From positions 2,862 through 66,861 of the forward strand of contig NZ_KN708638.1 in the NCBI RefSeq assembly GCF_000805335.1: a DNA stretch of 64,000 bases. The letters run 5' to 3'. This DNA is from Streptomyces sp. CT34 (GTDB taxonomy: Bacteria > Actinomycetota > Actinomycetes > Streptomycetales > Streptomycetaceae). How positions within the stretch are numbered: position 1 is the first letter of the stretch; every line of letters starts with the position of its first letter. Shown one piece after another: positions 33,894 through 42,112 of this stretch. The notes beneath the pieces were generated by a model. The model was not told the origin of the DNA. It made no database searches and was given only the letters and a program-made list of their open reading frames with translations. The translations under genes and the position numbers were made by a program.

Positions 33894-34520
33894 ATGACAG
33901 CGACGGGGTCGGCGGCGGCCGACGATTGGGTCTTCGACGGCGGGCGGCTCTGCCTGGACTTCGTCAATACGCTCAGGGACCGCAAGCGGACCCCACGCGA
34001 GACGCTCCCCGACCCGGCGGCCCTGGCGCGCTGGCTGCGCCGCTGCGGACTGCTCGGCGCAGACACGGAAGCCGACGAAAGCGACCTGGCCGGGGCACGC
34101 CGACTGCGCGAGGCCGTCGACCGCTGTACCCGGACCGTCGCAGCGGACGAGCTCCCGGACGCCGCCGACCTGGTCCTGGTCAACGCGGCGGCCACAGCCG
34201 CACCCAAGCCCCCGACCCAGGCCGTGATCGAGAACGGCAGGCTCGTGCCGGCCACCCCGTCGCACTCCGCCGCCGACACCGCGGGCGCACTCGGCCTCGT
34301 CGCGCAGGACGCCGTACGGCTGATCCTGGCCGCCGAAGTGCGCCAGGTCCGGATCTGCGGCGCCGAGCTGTGCGGTCTGCGCTATGTCGACCGCTCGCCC
34401 GCCGGCAACCGCCGCTGGTGCTCCATGTCCCGCTGCGGCAACCGCACCAAGGTGCGGCTGCACACGGAGCGCGGTCGCCGGGCGTCACGGGCCCACGAAG
34501 ATCGGGGAGACAGTCTCTAG
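33894..34520 (+). CDS. CGNR zinc-finger (ABATE domain) regulator
   Basis: A 208-aa protein. The N-terminal ABATE domain (WVFDGGRLCLDFVNTLRDR) is followed by a C-terminal CGNR zinc finger: RICGAELCGLRYVDRS, then RRWCSMSRCGNRTKVR, with four Cys for zinc. These are presumed stress- or ligand-responsive transcription factors in actinobacteria. Divergent from the hydrolase gene and probably autoregulated through the intergenic inverted repeat. Confidence 0.88.
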   Translation: MTATGSAAADDWVFDGGRLCLDFVNTLRDRKRTPRETLPDPAALARWLRRCGLLGADTEADESDLAGARRLREAVDRCTRTVAADELPDAADLVLVNAAATAAPKPPTQAVIENGRLVPATPSHSAADTAGALGLVAQDAVRLILAAEVRQVRICGAELCGLRYVDRSPAGNRRWCSMSRCGNRTKVRLHTERGRRASRAHEDRGDSL

Positions 34521-34893
34521 CAGGGGTGCGTGGGGAGACAAAGAGGCCCCCACCCCGGGATGCCGGGAACGGGAGCCAGCGGCGGTAGAGCCAGCGAGGG
34601 ATTTTGGTGGAGCTATCGACCTCGCCTTAGCGCTTGCACCGTACGTGAGGGAGCTCGGCTACGACCTCGAACGTCCAGTGCCTCTATATGCGGTTATGGG
34701 GCGTCATCCTGGCAGTGCCTGCAGCGCTTGGTCAAACCGTGTGGTCACAGGACCCGCATCGGGATCACGACGCATGAGTGCGTCCAAGTGGTACTGACAG
34801 TTAGGGAGTTGGGAAGAGCCTCTGAAACCTCAGCCATGTTGCGGGCACCATCGTGGGAGCGCAGATGACGCCCGGTCAAAACTCGTGGTCAGG
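34521..34893. other. No recognisable gene
   Basis: About 370 bp with no convincing coding frame, RNA gene or repeat. It is slightly lower in G+C than its neighbours. Confidence 0.35.
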
Positions 34894-35355
34894 TCATCCG
34901 GTTTGTCCCAGCTGGCGCGGGCTCTGCGCCTTCCCGGCCCGCTCGGCACGGGCCCGTCGGAGAGCAGCGGCTTCGGTCGCCGCAGCCTGGCGGCGGCGCT
35001 GTGCGCGGGCCGCTTCCATCGGGGCTGGCGCATCGTCCGTGATGACGTCGGGTTCAGGGAACGTGCGGCGGGACAGCGCGCGCATCGCGGCGGTCTGCCG
35101 TTCCACCGCTTCCGCGATATCCGGGTCGACCAGCTGTGCCGGCGCAGCCGCCTGCTGCGCGGCGAGCGCCTGGTGGAAGTCGGGCGAGGCCATCTCCCTG
35201 GTCTTCACCGGCGTGTTGGGCGTGGCCGCGGCTGACTGGGCGGACTCCACCGTGCGCACCGGGGACACAGCGCCGACGGCCAGGACCCGGTTGCTCGCGC
35301 CCGTCTCGGCACGGCGCAGCATGATCACCAATCTGCCGAAACAGCGCGGGCTCAC
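34894..35355 (-). CDS. Hypothetical protein, Ala/Arg-rich helical
   Basis: A 153-aa frame with GTG 35355 or a downstream ATG at 35322 as start; neither has a good ribosome site. The C-terminal half is coding-like and helical (MASPDFHQALAAQQAAAPAQ, DIAEAVERQTAAMRALSRR, then a basic RAQRRRQAAATEAAALRRAR helix). It may be the tail of a longer plasmid- or phage-type protein. No family recognised. Confidence 0.45.
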   Translation of the reverse strand: MSPRCFGRLVIMLRRAETGASNRVLAVGAVSPVRTVESAQSAAATPNTPVKTREMASPDFHQALAAQQAAAPAQLVDPDIAEAVERQTAAMRALSRRTFPEPDVITDDAPAPMEAARAQRRRQAAATEAAALRRARAERAGKAQSPRQLGQTG

Positions 35356-35447
35356 GTGAACGGGCCTATCCAGGACGGCTGCGACGTCGTGATCACACCA
35401 GCCCCCGTGAGTTCCTCACGCGATTACCGCCAGCGGGGTCGTGCAGA

Positions 35448-35881
35448 TCACGTGCTGGACAGGCAGAGGTCCCCGGACCAAGTACCGCACCGGACACGGC
35501 CGGAGTCGAAGGTGATCTCCAGCGCGATCCGTCCGGTGCCCGGGTCCCTCTCCTCGCTGACCGCCCGCATCGTCTCGCCGAGGTGGTCCGCGAACGGAGT
35601 CTCGCTGCGGATCGGGGCCGCCTCAACACGGCCCAACTTCGCCATGCCGTATCCCGCGCACGGGGCCGACCTTTTCACGATCAGGCACCAGTCCGACCCG
35701 GTTGTCACGTGGGTGGAGACCTGCTCACTGTCGATCAGCCACAGTCCAACGGGACGGACGGGGCCTCCGAGCCGTACAGGTGCCACGAAGCGACCACCTG
35801 CTCAAGACGCCGCCCGACCAGGTACTTGGGACGCAAGCCGGCTCCGTGCAACGGGCACTCGTTCAACTTCTTCGACTCCAC
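35448..35881 (-). pseudogene. Frameshifted hypothetical gene
   Basis: GTG 35881 opens VESKKLNECPLHGAGLRPKY and LVGRRLEQVVASWHLYGSEA, which stops near 35745. One frame over, coding continues as GLWLIDSEQVSTHVTTGSDW and ends LEITFDSGRVRCGTWSGDL at 35448. The two halves look like one gene of about 144 codons split by an indel. Unknown family. Confidence 0.5.
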
Positions 35882-36120
35882 CCGATGACCGTACCGTCAA
35901 GCAAAGCCTCAGCTCTCACGCTTATTCGGGACAAGCCTTAGCCGGCCTGACTAATGGAATTTCGAGGTCCGCTTCCTGTGGATGCCCACTCGTCAAGCAA
36001 TTCAGATTTGCGGCGTGTCGGCCAGAGGGCCCAGTTCGAGCCGAGGGGGTAGAAAATCGCTCGACCGAACAGTACGGAGCTGCTAGAAATGATCGCGCAG
36101 GATCAAAGAAAAGGGGGAAA

Positions 36121-36612
36121 ATGAAAGGCCAGATAGGCAAGAAGTTCGCACGCCTCAACAGGGGCCGTAACCTCGGCATCACCTTCGCCGCCACTGTCGC
36201 CACATCAGTGTCTGTGTTGGCGATCCCCGCGGCCAGTCCCGCAAGTGCCCAGACCCCTGGGCCCACTGGCGTCGCCATCAACAGCGTCGACGCCACATGC
36301 AAGCACAACGGCCGCAACTACATCGTGCGGCAGTACTTCCGCGGGGTCCAAAGGTACACACTGCGCTGCGGAACAACGACGTGGGGCTGGAAACACATCA
36401 AACTGCGCCACGGCTGGAACAGCGGCATGGACGGCAAGATAAACAACGCCATTGCCAACGGGGCCCCAAACGGTCGAGGCGGATTCTCGATCTACACGAA
36501 TCAGTGCCCGCCGGTGGAAAAGTTTCGCACCATCATTGGCACTCCAGCCGGGCTGAATGACGTTCTCACCGCGTACAATGTCACAAACCTGGCCAGCGGC
36601 GGCAAGTGCTAA
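36121..36612 (+). CDS. Secreted protein with RNase-toxin-like domain
   Basis: A 163-aa product from ATG 36121 behind AAAGGGGG. A signal peptide (RNLGITFAATVATSVSVLAI ending ASPASA) is followed by a domain at about 60-163. It includes WGWKHIKLRHGWN with a His-x-x-x-x-His pair, Asn/Gly-rich turns, FSIYTNQCPPVEKFRTIIGT and a final GLNDVLTAYNVT. The HIxxRH near the start and the (I/L)TAY strand near the end recall BECR-fold RNase toxins (EndoU/colicin E5/D-like); this is a pattern-level match only. A small acidic gene follows at 48 bp and could encode immunity. Confidence 0.65.
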   Translation: MKGQIGKKFARLNRGRNLGITFAATVATSVSVLAIPAASPASAQTPGPTGVAINSVDATCKHNGRNYIVRQYFRGVQRYTLRCGTTTWGWKHIKLRHGWNSGMDGKINNAIANGAPNGRGGFSIYTNQCPPVEKFRTIIGTPAGLNDVLTAYNVTNLASGGKC

Positions 36613-36660
36613 CTCCAGCACGGAGGGAAGCCGTCCATCACTGACGAAAGCGAAGGGTGG

Positions 36661-37014
36661 ATGGTTCGCATGGTGGATCAGACGCCAGCAGAGCGAGCCC
36701 TGGCCTGCTCATACACCACCGGTGACGGACAAGTCAGATTCGACATCTCCAGCCTGTCGGTCCACCATCACGCCGACCGCAGCGCGACCTTGACGTACGA
36801 GATCGCCGTGGTGCGTCGGGGCCACCAGGACGAACACTGGATGTTCACCTTGCCCTGGGACGACAAGTCCTTCGTGGACGTCCTCACCTCCTCCCACCCC
36901 GACCCTGATCGACTCCAACAACTCGTGCACTTGGTTCGCGCCTCGTTGGAGGAGTGGTGGGACACCAAGGGACAGAACAGGCGAACCGCAAAGATGGGGC
37001 GTCAACTGCACTGA
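36661..37014 (+). CDS. Small acidic protein, candidate immunity partner
   Basis: A 117-aa soluble protein; ATG 36661 has GAAGGG upstream, and ATG 36670 is an alternative. Its text (GQVRFDISSLSVHHHADRSA, EHWMFTLPWDDKSFVDVLTS, HLVRASLEEWWDTKG) suggests a compact alpha/beta fold with no membrane segment. It lies 48 bp behind the secreted RNase-like protein in the same orientation. Size, charge and position fit an immunity protein, but no immunity family is recognised. Confidence 0.55.
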   Translation: MVRMVDQTPAERALACSYTTGDGQVRFDISSLSVHHHADRSATLTYEIAVVRRGHQDEHWMFTLPWDDKSFVDVLTSSHPDPDRLQQLVHLVRASLEEWWDTKGQNRRTAKMGRQLH

Positions 37015-37056
37015 CCGGCTCCCCAGCAGTCCCCGCCCTGCTTCTTGGGGCGGGGA

Positions 37057-37347
37057 CTACCCTGTGCCGGGCCGAAGCGGGGCAGGTGGCCGACAGCGAG
37101 GCGGGCCTGGCGAGGCAGCCGGTGACTTGTCCGGTTCGGCGGCGTACTCGATCAGCGCGAGCAGCCCGCACGCGGTGCCCTTGGCACAGCGCCACCGCTC
37201 CTGGCGCTTGTCGATCTGTCCGCCGCAGTTCGGGCACACCTCAGGCAGCGGCACCTCCTGAGCATCGGCCGGACGGCGCTCGACGACGGGAGCCTGGACG
37301 CGCGGAATCACGTCCGCGGTTATCTCTGCATTTGCCGTGTCCCACAC
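37057..37347 (-). CDS. Small zinc-ribbon protein or fragment
   Basis: A 96-codon frame whose core VCPNCGGQIDKRQERWRCAK plus a following GTACGLLALIEYAA gives CxxC and further Cys for a zinc ribbon. The ends are low in information, and the C-terminus is Pro-rich. It could be a short gene or the tail of a longer one. No ribosome site stands out. Confidence 0.4.
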   Translation of the reverse strand: MWDTANAEITADVIPRVQAPVVERRPADAQEVPLPEVCPNCGGQIDKRQERWRCAKGTACGLLALIEYAAEPDKSPAASPGPPRCRPPAPLRPGTG

Positions 37348-37430
37348 AGGTCGTGTCGCTTTACGCGAAGTTGCCGTGGTTCGAGATCCGCAGGCGGCAG
37401 GACGATTTCGACGTCGCCACCTGACCCGAT

Positions 37431-37709
37431 CTACGAGCGCTGGGAGTTCTGCGAGGGCGTGTCGGGCGACTCGTCGCCGCTGCCGGTGCCGAACCAGGAG
37501 CGGAAGCGCTCGCGCAGGAACTGGAAGGCGGCGACGCCGAGTACCAGCAGGATCACGGCGCCGAAAAGGCCGAGCACGAAATACAGGCCACCGACGGTGT
37601 GGACGCCCCTGAAGATGCCGAGTATGCCGGACGCGATCTCGACCGTTGCGTGATGGGGGAGGCTCACGCGAAGAGCATCGCCGCTGCCCCCAGTCGTTGA
37701 CAAATCCAT
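37431..37709 (-). CDS. Small single-span membrane protein
   Basis: A 92-aa product from ATG 37709. It has one strong hydrophobic segment (VGGLYFVLGLFGAVILLVLG) followed by a basic FLRERFRSWF and an acidic tail, so the C-terminus is probably cytoplasmic. No family recognised. It lies downstream of, and in the same direction as, the lactonase-like gene after a gap of about 110 bp. Confidence 0.55.
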   Translation of the reverse strand: MDLSTTGGSGDALRVSLPHHATVEIASGILGIFRGVHTVGGLYFVLGLFGAVILLVLGVAAFQFLRERFRSWFGTGSGDESPDTPSQNSQRS

Positions 37710-37822
37710 GTCAGGGTGCGGTGGGTCCGCTGCCGACCTGCACTGTCCTGGCCTCCGCCAAACATCCGGAGCCGGATCAGCCACGGTTGAGGTAACCTGT
37801 GTCCCCTTCAGTGAGAGTGCCG

Positions 37823-38539
37823 TCAGTCGTAGAACTCGGGCGCGATGCGCAGAGTGCCCCACTGCTGTTGGTCGTGGCTGTGCACGACCAACGCGTTTTC
37901 CCGGGCAGCCAGATTCATCAGCTTGCGCGTACTCGCTCGCACTGCCTCGCCGTCGTGGTCGAAGACGTCGCTGACCGGGCGCGACTCCGGATCGGTGTGG
38001 TCGGCGCTGGGGACGGCGTCACCAGTGATCAGCAGTGGTCCGCTGTTGGCAAGCCGTACCAGCACCGACTGATGTCCCGCGCTGTGCCCGTGGCTGTCGA
38101 TCAACTCAACGCCGGGGAGCAGTTCCACGTCACCGTCCACCTGGTCGTAGGTCAATCCCGGCGCGTCCCAATGCTCGCGCATCCAGGTGTATTTCATCTC
38201 CGTCGACGCGCGAGCCTCTTCCAGTTCCCGTCGTTGCACGACGAATCGAGCCTGCGGGAACAGATCGTTCGACCCCGAGTGGTCTGGGTGCAGGTGGGTG
38301 CACACAACGATGTCGATGTCCTCGGCGTTCAGCCCCAAACGGCCGAGTTGCGCGCTGACATGCTCGTCCTCGCCGACGGCGAAGGCCGCCGATTCGTCGC
38401 CAACCATGTTCCTTGCCGCGCCGGTGTCGACCAAGATGTTCGTGCCGCCCGGATGCCGGATCAGGTAACCGGGCACCGGTACTTCGGCGAGGGGGCCGCG
38501 TGGCCGGACGGTACCGAGTCGTAACAGGTACAGGCGCAT
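37823..38539 (-). CDS. Metallo-beta-lactamase-fold hydrolase, N-acyl-homoserine-lactonase-like
   Basis: A 238-aa hydrolase. Zinc ligands are visible as THLHPDHSG, the His in DSHGHSAGHQSV, the Asp in LITGDAVPSADH and the final His in VVHSHD. The short length and the GYLIRHPGGTNILVDTGAA start fit the AiiA/AttM lactonase group that opens homoserine lactones, although substrate cannot be told from sequence. Streptomyces use gamma-butyrolactones, so a related lactone is possible. The start is just downstream of an IS insertion (38604), which may have altered its promoter. Confidence 0.82.
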   Translation of the reverse strand: MRLYLLRLGTVRPRGPLAEVPVPGYLIRHPGGTNILVDTGAARNMVGDESAAFAVGEDEHVSAQLGRLGLNAEDIDIVVCTHLHPDHSGSNDLFPQARFVVQRRELEEARASTEMKYTWMREHWDAPGLTYDQVDGDVELLPGVELIDSHGHSAGHQSVLVRLANSGPLLITGDAVPSADHTDPESRPVSDVFDHDGEAVRASTRKLMNLAARENALVVHSHDQQQWGTLRIAPEFYD

Positions 38540-38606
38540 CGTTCCTCCATTAGCACTCTCTGCATTGTCCGCGTTCCTCGCACATCTGCTCGTCGCACAG
38601 CACTAA

Positions 38607-39457
38607 GACGTCGTCTCATTTGGTCTTGTTGGTAGCCTTGACTCGTGCTGATCGTGGAGCGTTTGGTGCCGGACGAGTTGTACGACGTGTTCCAGCGGGT
38701 GGTGCCGCCTACTCCGTCACGGCCGCAGGGTGGGGGCCGGCGCCGATACGGTGACCGCGAGGTACTCGCGGCGATCATCTTTGTGGCCACAACGGGCTGC
38801 ACCTGGCGGCAGTTGCCGCCGGTCTTCGGGCCGTCGGGACCGACCGCGCACCGACGCTTCACCGAGTGGTCCGCTGCCCGCGTCTGGGCGAAGCTACACC
38901 GGCTGATCCTTGATGAGCGGGGCTCGCGCGGTGATCTGGACTGGTCGCGCTGCGCGATCGACTCGGTGAACATGCGAGCCCTCAAAGGGGGGAACTGACA
39001 GGTCCGAATCCTGTCGACCGGGGCAAGAAAGGCTCAAAGATCTACTTGATTACCGAGCGGACCGGTGTACCCCTGTCCATCGGTATCTCCGGCGCCAACC
39101 TCCACGACAGCCAGGCCCTCAAGCCCCTCGTACGCGGAATCCCACCCATCCGCTCCCGCCGCGGCCCGCGCAGACGACGCCCCGCCAAGCTGCACGCGGA
39201 CAAGGGCTATGACTACGACGACCTGCGTCGATGGCTCCGCAAACGCGGCATCCGGCACCGAATCGCCCGCAAGGGCATCGAGTCCCCCACCCGACTGGGC
39301 CGGCACCGCTGGACCATCGAGCGCACCATGTCATGGCTCGCCGGCTGCCGCCGCCTCCACCGCCGCCACGAACGCAAAGCCGAGCACTTCCTAGCCTTCA
39401 CCGCCATCGCCTGCAGCCTGAATCCGCTACCGCAGACTCACCAAATGAGACGACGTC
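38607..39457 (+). mobile_element. IS5-family element, copy 1 (851 bp)
   Basis: The ends are perfect inverted repeats: GACGTCGTCTCATTTGGT at the left and its reverse complement at the right. A 3-bp target duplication TAA flanks it at 38604-38606 and 39458-39460. It carries a transposase in two frames. A second copy, about 99% identical, lies inverted at 44182-45032. The insertion falls exactly in the stop codon of the secreted-protein gene at 39457-39996 and recreates a stop. Confidence 0.92.
38645..38998 (+). CDS. IS5-family transposase, first frame (orfA)
   Basis: 117 codons from GTG 38645, coding the N-terminal helical DUF4096-type part (LVPDELYDVFQRVVPPTPSR, TTGCTWRQLPPVFGPSG) and the first catalytic Asp in CAIDSVNMRALKGG. 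It ends at a TGA just past a run of six G (38987-38992). The same frame break occurs in copy 2, so it is built in, and a -1 slip on the G-run would fuse orfA to orfB. Confidence 0.85.
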   Translation: MLIVERLVPDELYDVFQRVVPPTPSRPQGGGRRRYGDREVLAAIIFVATTGCTWRQLPPVFGPSGPTAHRRFTEWSAARVWAKLHRLILDERGSRGDLDWSRCAIDSVNMRALKGGN

Positions 39458-39621
39458 TAAGAGGTCGAAAGGGTCTCCGTCCGGACCGTGTAGCGGAGAC
39501 CGGGCCCAGGTGTCGTACCCCGCTGTGCCCCACCTTCCGTGTGTGCTGGGCTTGCCCCGCCTTGTGTGCTTCCCCCGTCTTCCTTGCCTCCGTTGCCCTC
39601 TCTGCCCTCTCTGCCCTCTGA
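38986..39621 (+). CDS. IS5-family transposase, second frame (orfB)
   Basis: This frame holds the rest of the DDE domain: GELTGPNPVDRGKKGSKIY, the second Asp in LHADKGYDYD and the Glu in WTIERTMSWLAGCRR. There is no stop codon inside the IS, so this copy reads about 55 codons into flanking DNA and stops at 39621, whereas copy 2 stops two codons outside. It is expressed only by frameshifting from orfA. Confidence 0.8.
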   Translation, partial: RGELTGPNPVDRGKKGSKIYLITERTGVPLSIGISGANLHDSQALKPLVRGIPPIRSRRGPRRRRPAKLHADKGYDYDDLRRWLRKRGIRHRIARKGIESPTRLGRHRWTIERTMSWLAGCRRLHRRHERKAEHFLAFTAIACSLNPLPQTHQMRRRLRGRKGLRPDRVAETGPRCRTPLCPTFRVCWACPALCASPVFLASVALSALSAL

Positions 39622-39996
39622 GCCTCCGCCCTTGCGTGCGTCGCCTCCCTTGTTTCCGTTGCTCTCTCTGCCCTCCGAACCTTCACCCTTGCCTTCGTCG
39701 CCGCCCTTGCTTCCCTTGAAGGCGACGCTGTTGACGCAGCTCATGGATGAGCCCACCCTGGCGCTCTGCGCACCTGCGGTGCCCTCACCGTCGAGTGCGT
39801 TGCCCGCCAGGCCGTTGGCGATGCCGGCGTCGTCGAGAGCGTCAACATCCGCGTCGTTCGACCGGCACGAGTTTGCCTGTTTGACGTTGAAATCGGTGCC
39901 GCCGCTCCCGCTGGCGGCGTAGGCGATGCCGGCTCCGAGGAAGCCGAAGCTGCCGAGTGCGGCGGCCATGACGGCGGCCTTCTGAAGCTTGCGCAT
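39457..39996 (-). CDS. Secreted protein with low-complexity Gly/Lys/Glu tail
   Basis: A 179-aa product from ATG 39996. A signal peptide (MRKLQKAAVMAAALGSFGFL, cleavage after AYA) is followed by a conserved-looking domain TDFNVKQANSCRSNDADVDA with DAGIANGLAGNALDGEG and two Cys. After that comes a tail of GKGEGSEGRE-type repeats. The stop TAG spans the junction with an IS, and the target duplication restores the same codon, so the protein is probably full length. Function unknown; such small secreted proteins are common in Streptomyces. Confidence 0.75.
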   Translation of the reverse strand: MRKLQKAAVMAAALGSFGFLGAGIAYAASGSGGTDFNVKQANSCRSNDADVDALDDAGIANGLAGNALDGEGTAGAQSARVGSSMSCVNSVAFKGSKGGDEGKGEGSEGRESNGNKGGDARKGGGSEGREGREGNGGKEDGGSTQGGASPAHTEGGAQRGTTPGPGLRYTVRTETLSTS

Positions 39997-40079
39997 TTTT
40001 TCTCCGGTGGTCGAAGGATACAATCCGTGATATAGCGACTTCGTACAGTCATAGGAGGCTAATGCGAAATATGTCGCAG

Positions 40080-40434
40080 TCACCTAGCGACGCGCCGCGT
40101 CCTTGGCCGTCGCCAACGAGTGGCCGTCCGGGAGCCGTCCCACACCCCGAGCGGGTCAGGGCATCGACTTGCCGCGCCAGGCGCAGACGCTCCGTCCCAA
40201 CGCCCTGTCCGGAGCTGGCGAAAGCGCCGGCCGGGATGCGGCGGAAGCCTCCGTAGCCACGACGGGAGCGGTGCCTGTACTCCGGCCAGGGCCATGACGC
40301 GGGCGAGGCCGCCGGCGACCCACGGCAGGGAGGCGGGGATGCCGGCGGCGTCGACGATGGCGGGGAGCGGGACGGCGAGAGCGACGGTGGTCTGCACGAC
40401 GGTGCGGATGGTGCGCCGGGTGGCGTCGGTCATG
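40080..40434 (-). CDS. Small membrane protein, holin-like, C-terminus possibly frameshifted
   Basis: From ATG 40434 the product begins MTDATRRTIRTVVQTTVALA and continues with PAIVDAAGIPASLPWVAGG and VMALAGVQAPLPSWLR, i.e. two hydrophobic segments. It resembles short holin-like proteins of actinophage and plasmid origin. After SWLR the sequence turns Arg-rich and looks like read-through, so a frameshift near the end is likely. Confidence 0.45.
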
Positions 40435-40544
40435 GGGCGTTTCTCGTACAACGTGGGCAAAACACTCTGTCTCTGACCTGGGGAAACGCAACGAGGTGCC
40501 CTCGTTGGGAGAGAGCCCGACGGGGGCGCTGCTGCGTTACTGGG

Positions 40545-40757
40545 TTGCTGCATGCCAGGGGCACCCTGGCCCAACTCCCACCACCGCAGCCCCCCCCCGC
40601 ACAGACCCGGGCTCTGCACCGCTACCTGCGCCGGCACATCGCCAACGCCAACGCCCGCCACCCCGACGTACTCGCCGCCCAGCGCAAGGAACGCGCCCGC
40701 ATCCGCAGCGAGAAGGGCATCCACTGGGGCGGACGCCCCCTCGCCGCTGCGGCGTGA
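40545..40757 (+). pseudogene. Short transposase-like C-terminal remnant
   Basis: About 50 codons ending RALHRYLRRHIANANARHPD, VLAAQRKERARIRSEKGI, HWGGRPL. Composition is clearly coding, but there is no start or upstream domain. The basic C-terminal text resembles the tail of an IS transposase. Family uncertain. Confidence 0.4.
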
Positions 40758-40784
40758 GCCTTCGGCTTGTCCGGGCGGTACGGA

Positions 40785-41258
40785 TTACTGAATGCTGTGC
40801 GGTGTCCAGCGAAGCGTCATGTCGGGCAGGTTCTCCATGTTGCGGTCACCATCGTTGGTGTCGAGGACGATGAAACCGTGGCGCTCGTAGAACGCGCGGG
40901 CGTCGGTGTTCTGCTGAAAGACATGCAGGGACAGCCCGTCAGAGCTGTGCCGCCTGACCTCATCGAGCAGTAGCGTGCCGATTCCCCGCCGACGGACGTC
41001 CGGGCGCAGATAGAGGTGTTCCAGCATGCCACCGTCAAGGGCCGCATAGCCGATGAACTCCGCATCACGCACTGCGACCCAGGTACGGCATTGCATGAGC
41101 AGGACGTCCTGGACCCATTGGGTCACCTGCTCGTGACTGCGCTTCTGCGGCGGCAGATAGGGCATGGTCGCCGACCGAGAGGTCATGTGGATGCGCGCGA
41201 TCACGGCGGCATCTGCCTCCTCCGCGAATCGGATCCGAGTCTTGCCGTCATCACTCAC
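40785..41258 (-). CDS. GNAT-family N-acetyltransferase
   Basis: A 157-aa GNAT. The acetyl-CoA binding motif A is LYLRPDVRRRGIGTLLLDE, followed by motif B LHVFQQNTDARAFYERHGF. The N-terminal arm IRFAEEADAAVIARIHMTSR is typical. Substrate unknown; it stands alone. Confidence 0.9.
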   Translation of the reverse strand: MSDDGKTRIRFAEEADAAVIARIHMTSRSATMPYLPPQKRSHEQVTQWVQDVLLMQCRTWVAVRDAEFIGYAALDGGMLEHLYLRPDVRRRGIGTLLLDEVRRHSSDGLSLHVFQQNTDARAFYERHGFIVLDTNDGDRNMENLPDMTLRWTPHSIQ

Positions 41259-41417
41259 GTCGGGAACCTACAAGGCCAGCGAAGACTCGATCCAGCGGTT
41301 GACCCGGTGAACGTTGCCGGTCACAGCACTGGTCGAAGCCGACCATGCCCGCCCCCGTACTGCGAGCACCTGGCGGACGATCCGCGAAGCGGGCCGCTAC
41401 CGACTCGTCAGGCAGCC

Positions 41418-41672
41418 CTAGTGGGCCGCCAGCATCCCCACAACGAGGCCGACGACCGTCACCACGCCGACGGCCAGTAGCGCGTGCTTGGGATCCACTC
41501 CCGTGGAACGGTCCGATGACCCACGGCGCCGGAAAGCGGGGATCGAGACGAAGCCCTGTGCGTCCCCGGTGTGATGGTGGTGGCCGTGGTGGCCCAACCC
41601 ACCGCTGTGATGGTGCCCGCCAAATCCACCCCCGTGGTGGCCGCCCCCGCTGAATCCTCCGCCGCCGTGCAT
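41418..41672 (-). CDS. His/Gly-rich small membrane-anchored protein
   Basis: An 84-aa product with an N-terminal block of about 20 Gly and 12 His (GGGHHGGGFGGHHHSGGLG, then HHGHHHH). A basic linker and one C-terminal membrane span (ALLAVGVVTVVGLVVGMLA) follow. The His cluster suggests metal binding near the membrane. No family recognised; monocistronic. Confidence 0.55.
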   Translation of the reverse strand: MHGGGGFSGGGHHGGGFGGHHHSGGLGHHGHHHHTGDAQGFVSIPAFRRRGSSDRSTGVDPKHALLAVGVVTVVGLVVGMLAAH

Positions 41673-41866
41673 GGTGCTCTCCCCGTTGTCCGTGATCCGT
41701 TCTTCAGCACCCCCTGCCCGGGGTGCGCCGGCCTACACCTGGACGACCGAGGCACCTCCGCGCCTACTCGCTGACTGCGTATCAACCACCTGGCTCATCG
41801 GAAAGCACACCTCGCCCTCGCAGGGGCCATCTCCGGCGCCACCAGTTGGTAAGTACGCTTGGGCAC

Positions 41867-42076
41867 GTGAAGCAGTACAACCAGCGCGGTACCGATGCGC
41901 ACACCTATACCGTCCTCGCCTTGACTCTGATCGGCACCGCCATCGGCGGCTTCGCCTTCAGCGCCGCCTCGGAGTGGCAGGGAAAAATCCTCGCGCTGAT
42001 CATCTTGATCGGTTGGGGACTCGGCGTCCGATGGTGGAGCCGCACCCGGCCCCACCACACCAGCGACACCCACTGA
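41867..42076 (+). CDS. Small two-span membrane protein
   Basis: A 69-aa product from GTG 41867. It has two hydrophobic helices (YTVLALTLIGTAIGGFAF, then ILALIILIGWGLGVRWW) and short polar ends. Unknown function; convergent with the C15-like peptidase gene, 36 bp apart. Confidence 0.55.
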   Translation: MKQYNQRGTDAHTYTVLALTLIGTAIGGFAFSAASEWQGKILALIILIGWGLGVRWWSRTRPHHTSDTH

Positions 42077-42112
42077 CCTCGCGAGGCGACGGGAAGGCGG
42101 GCGGGGACGACG

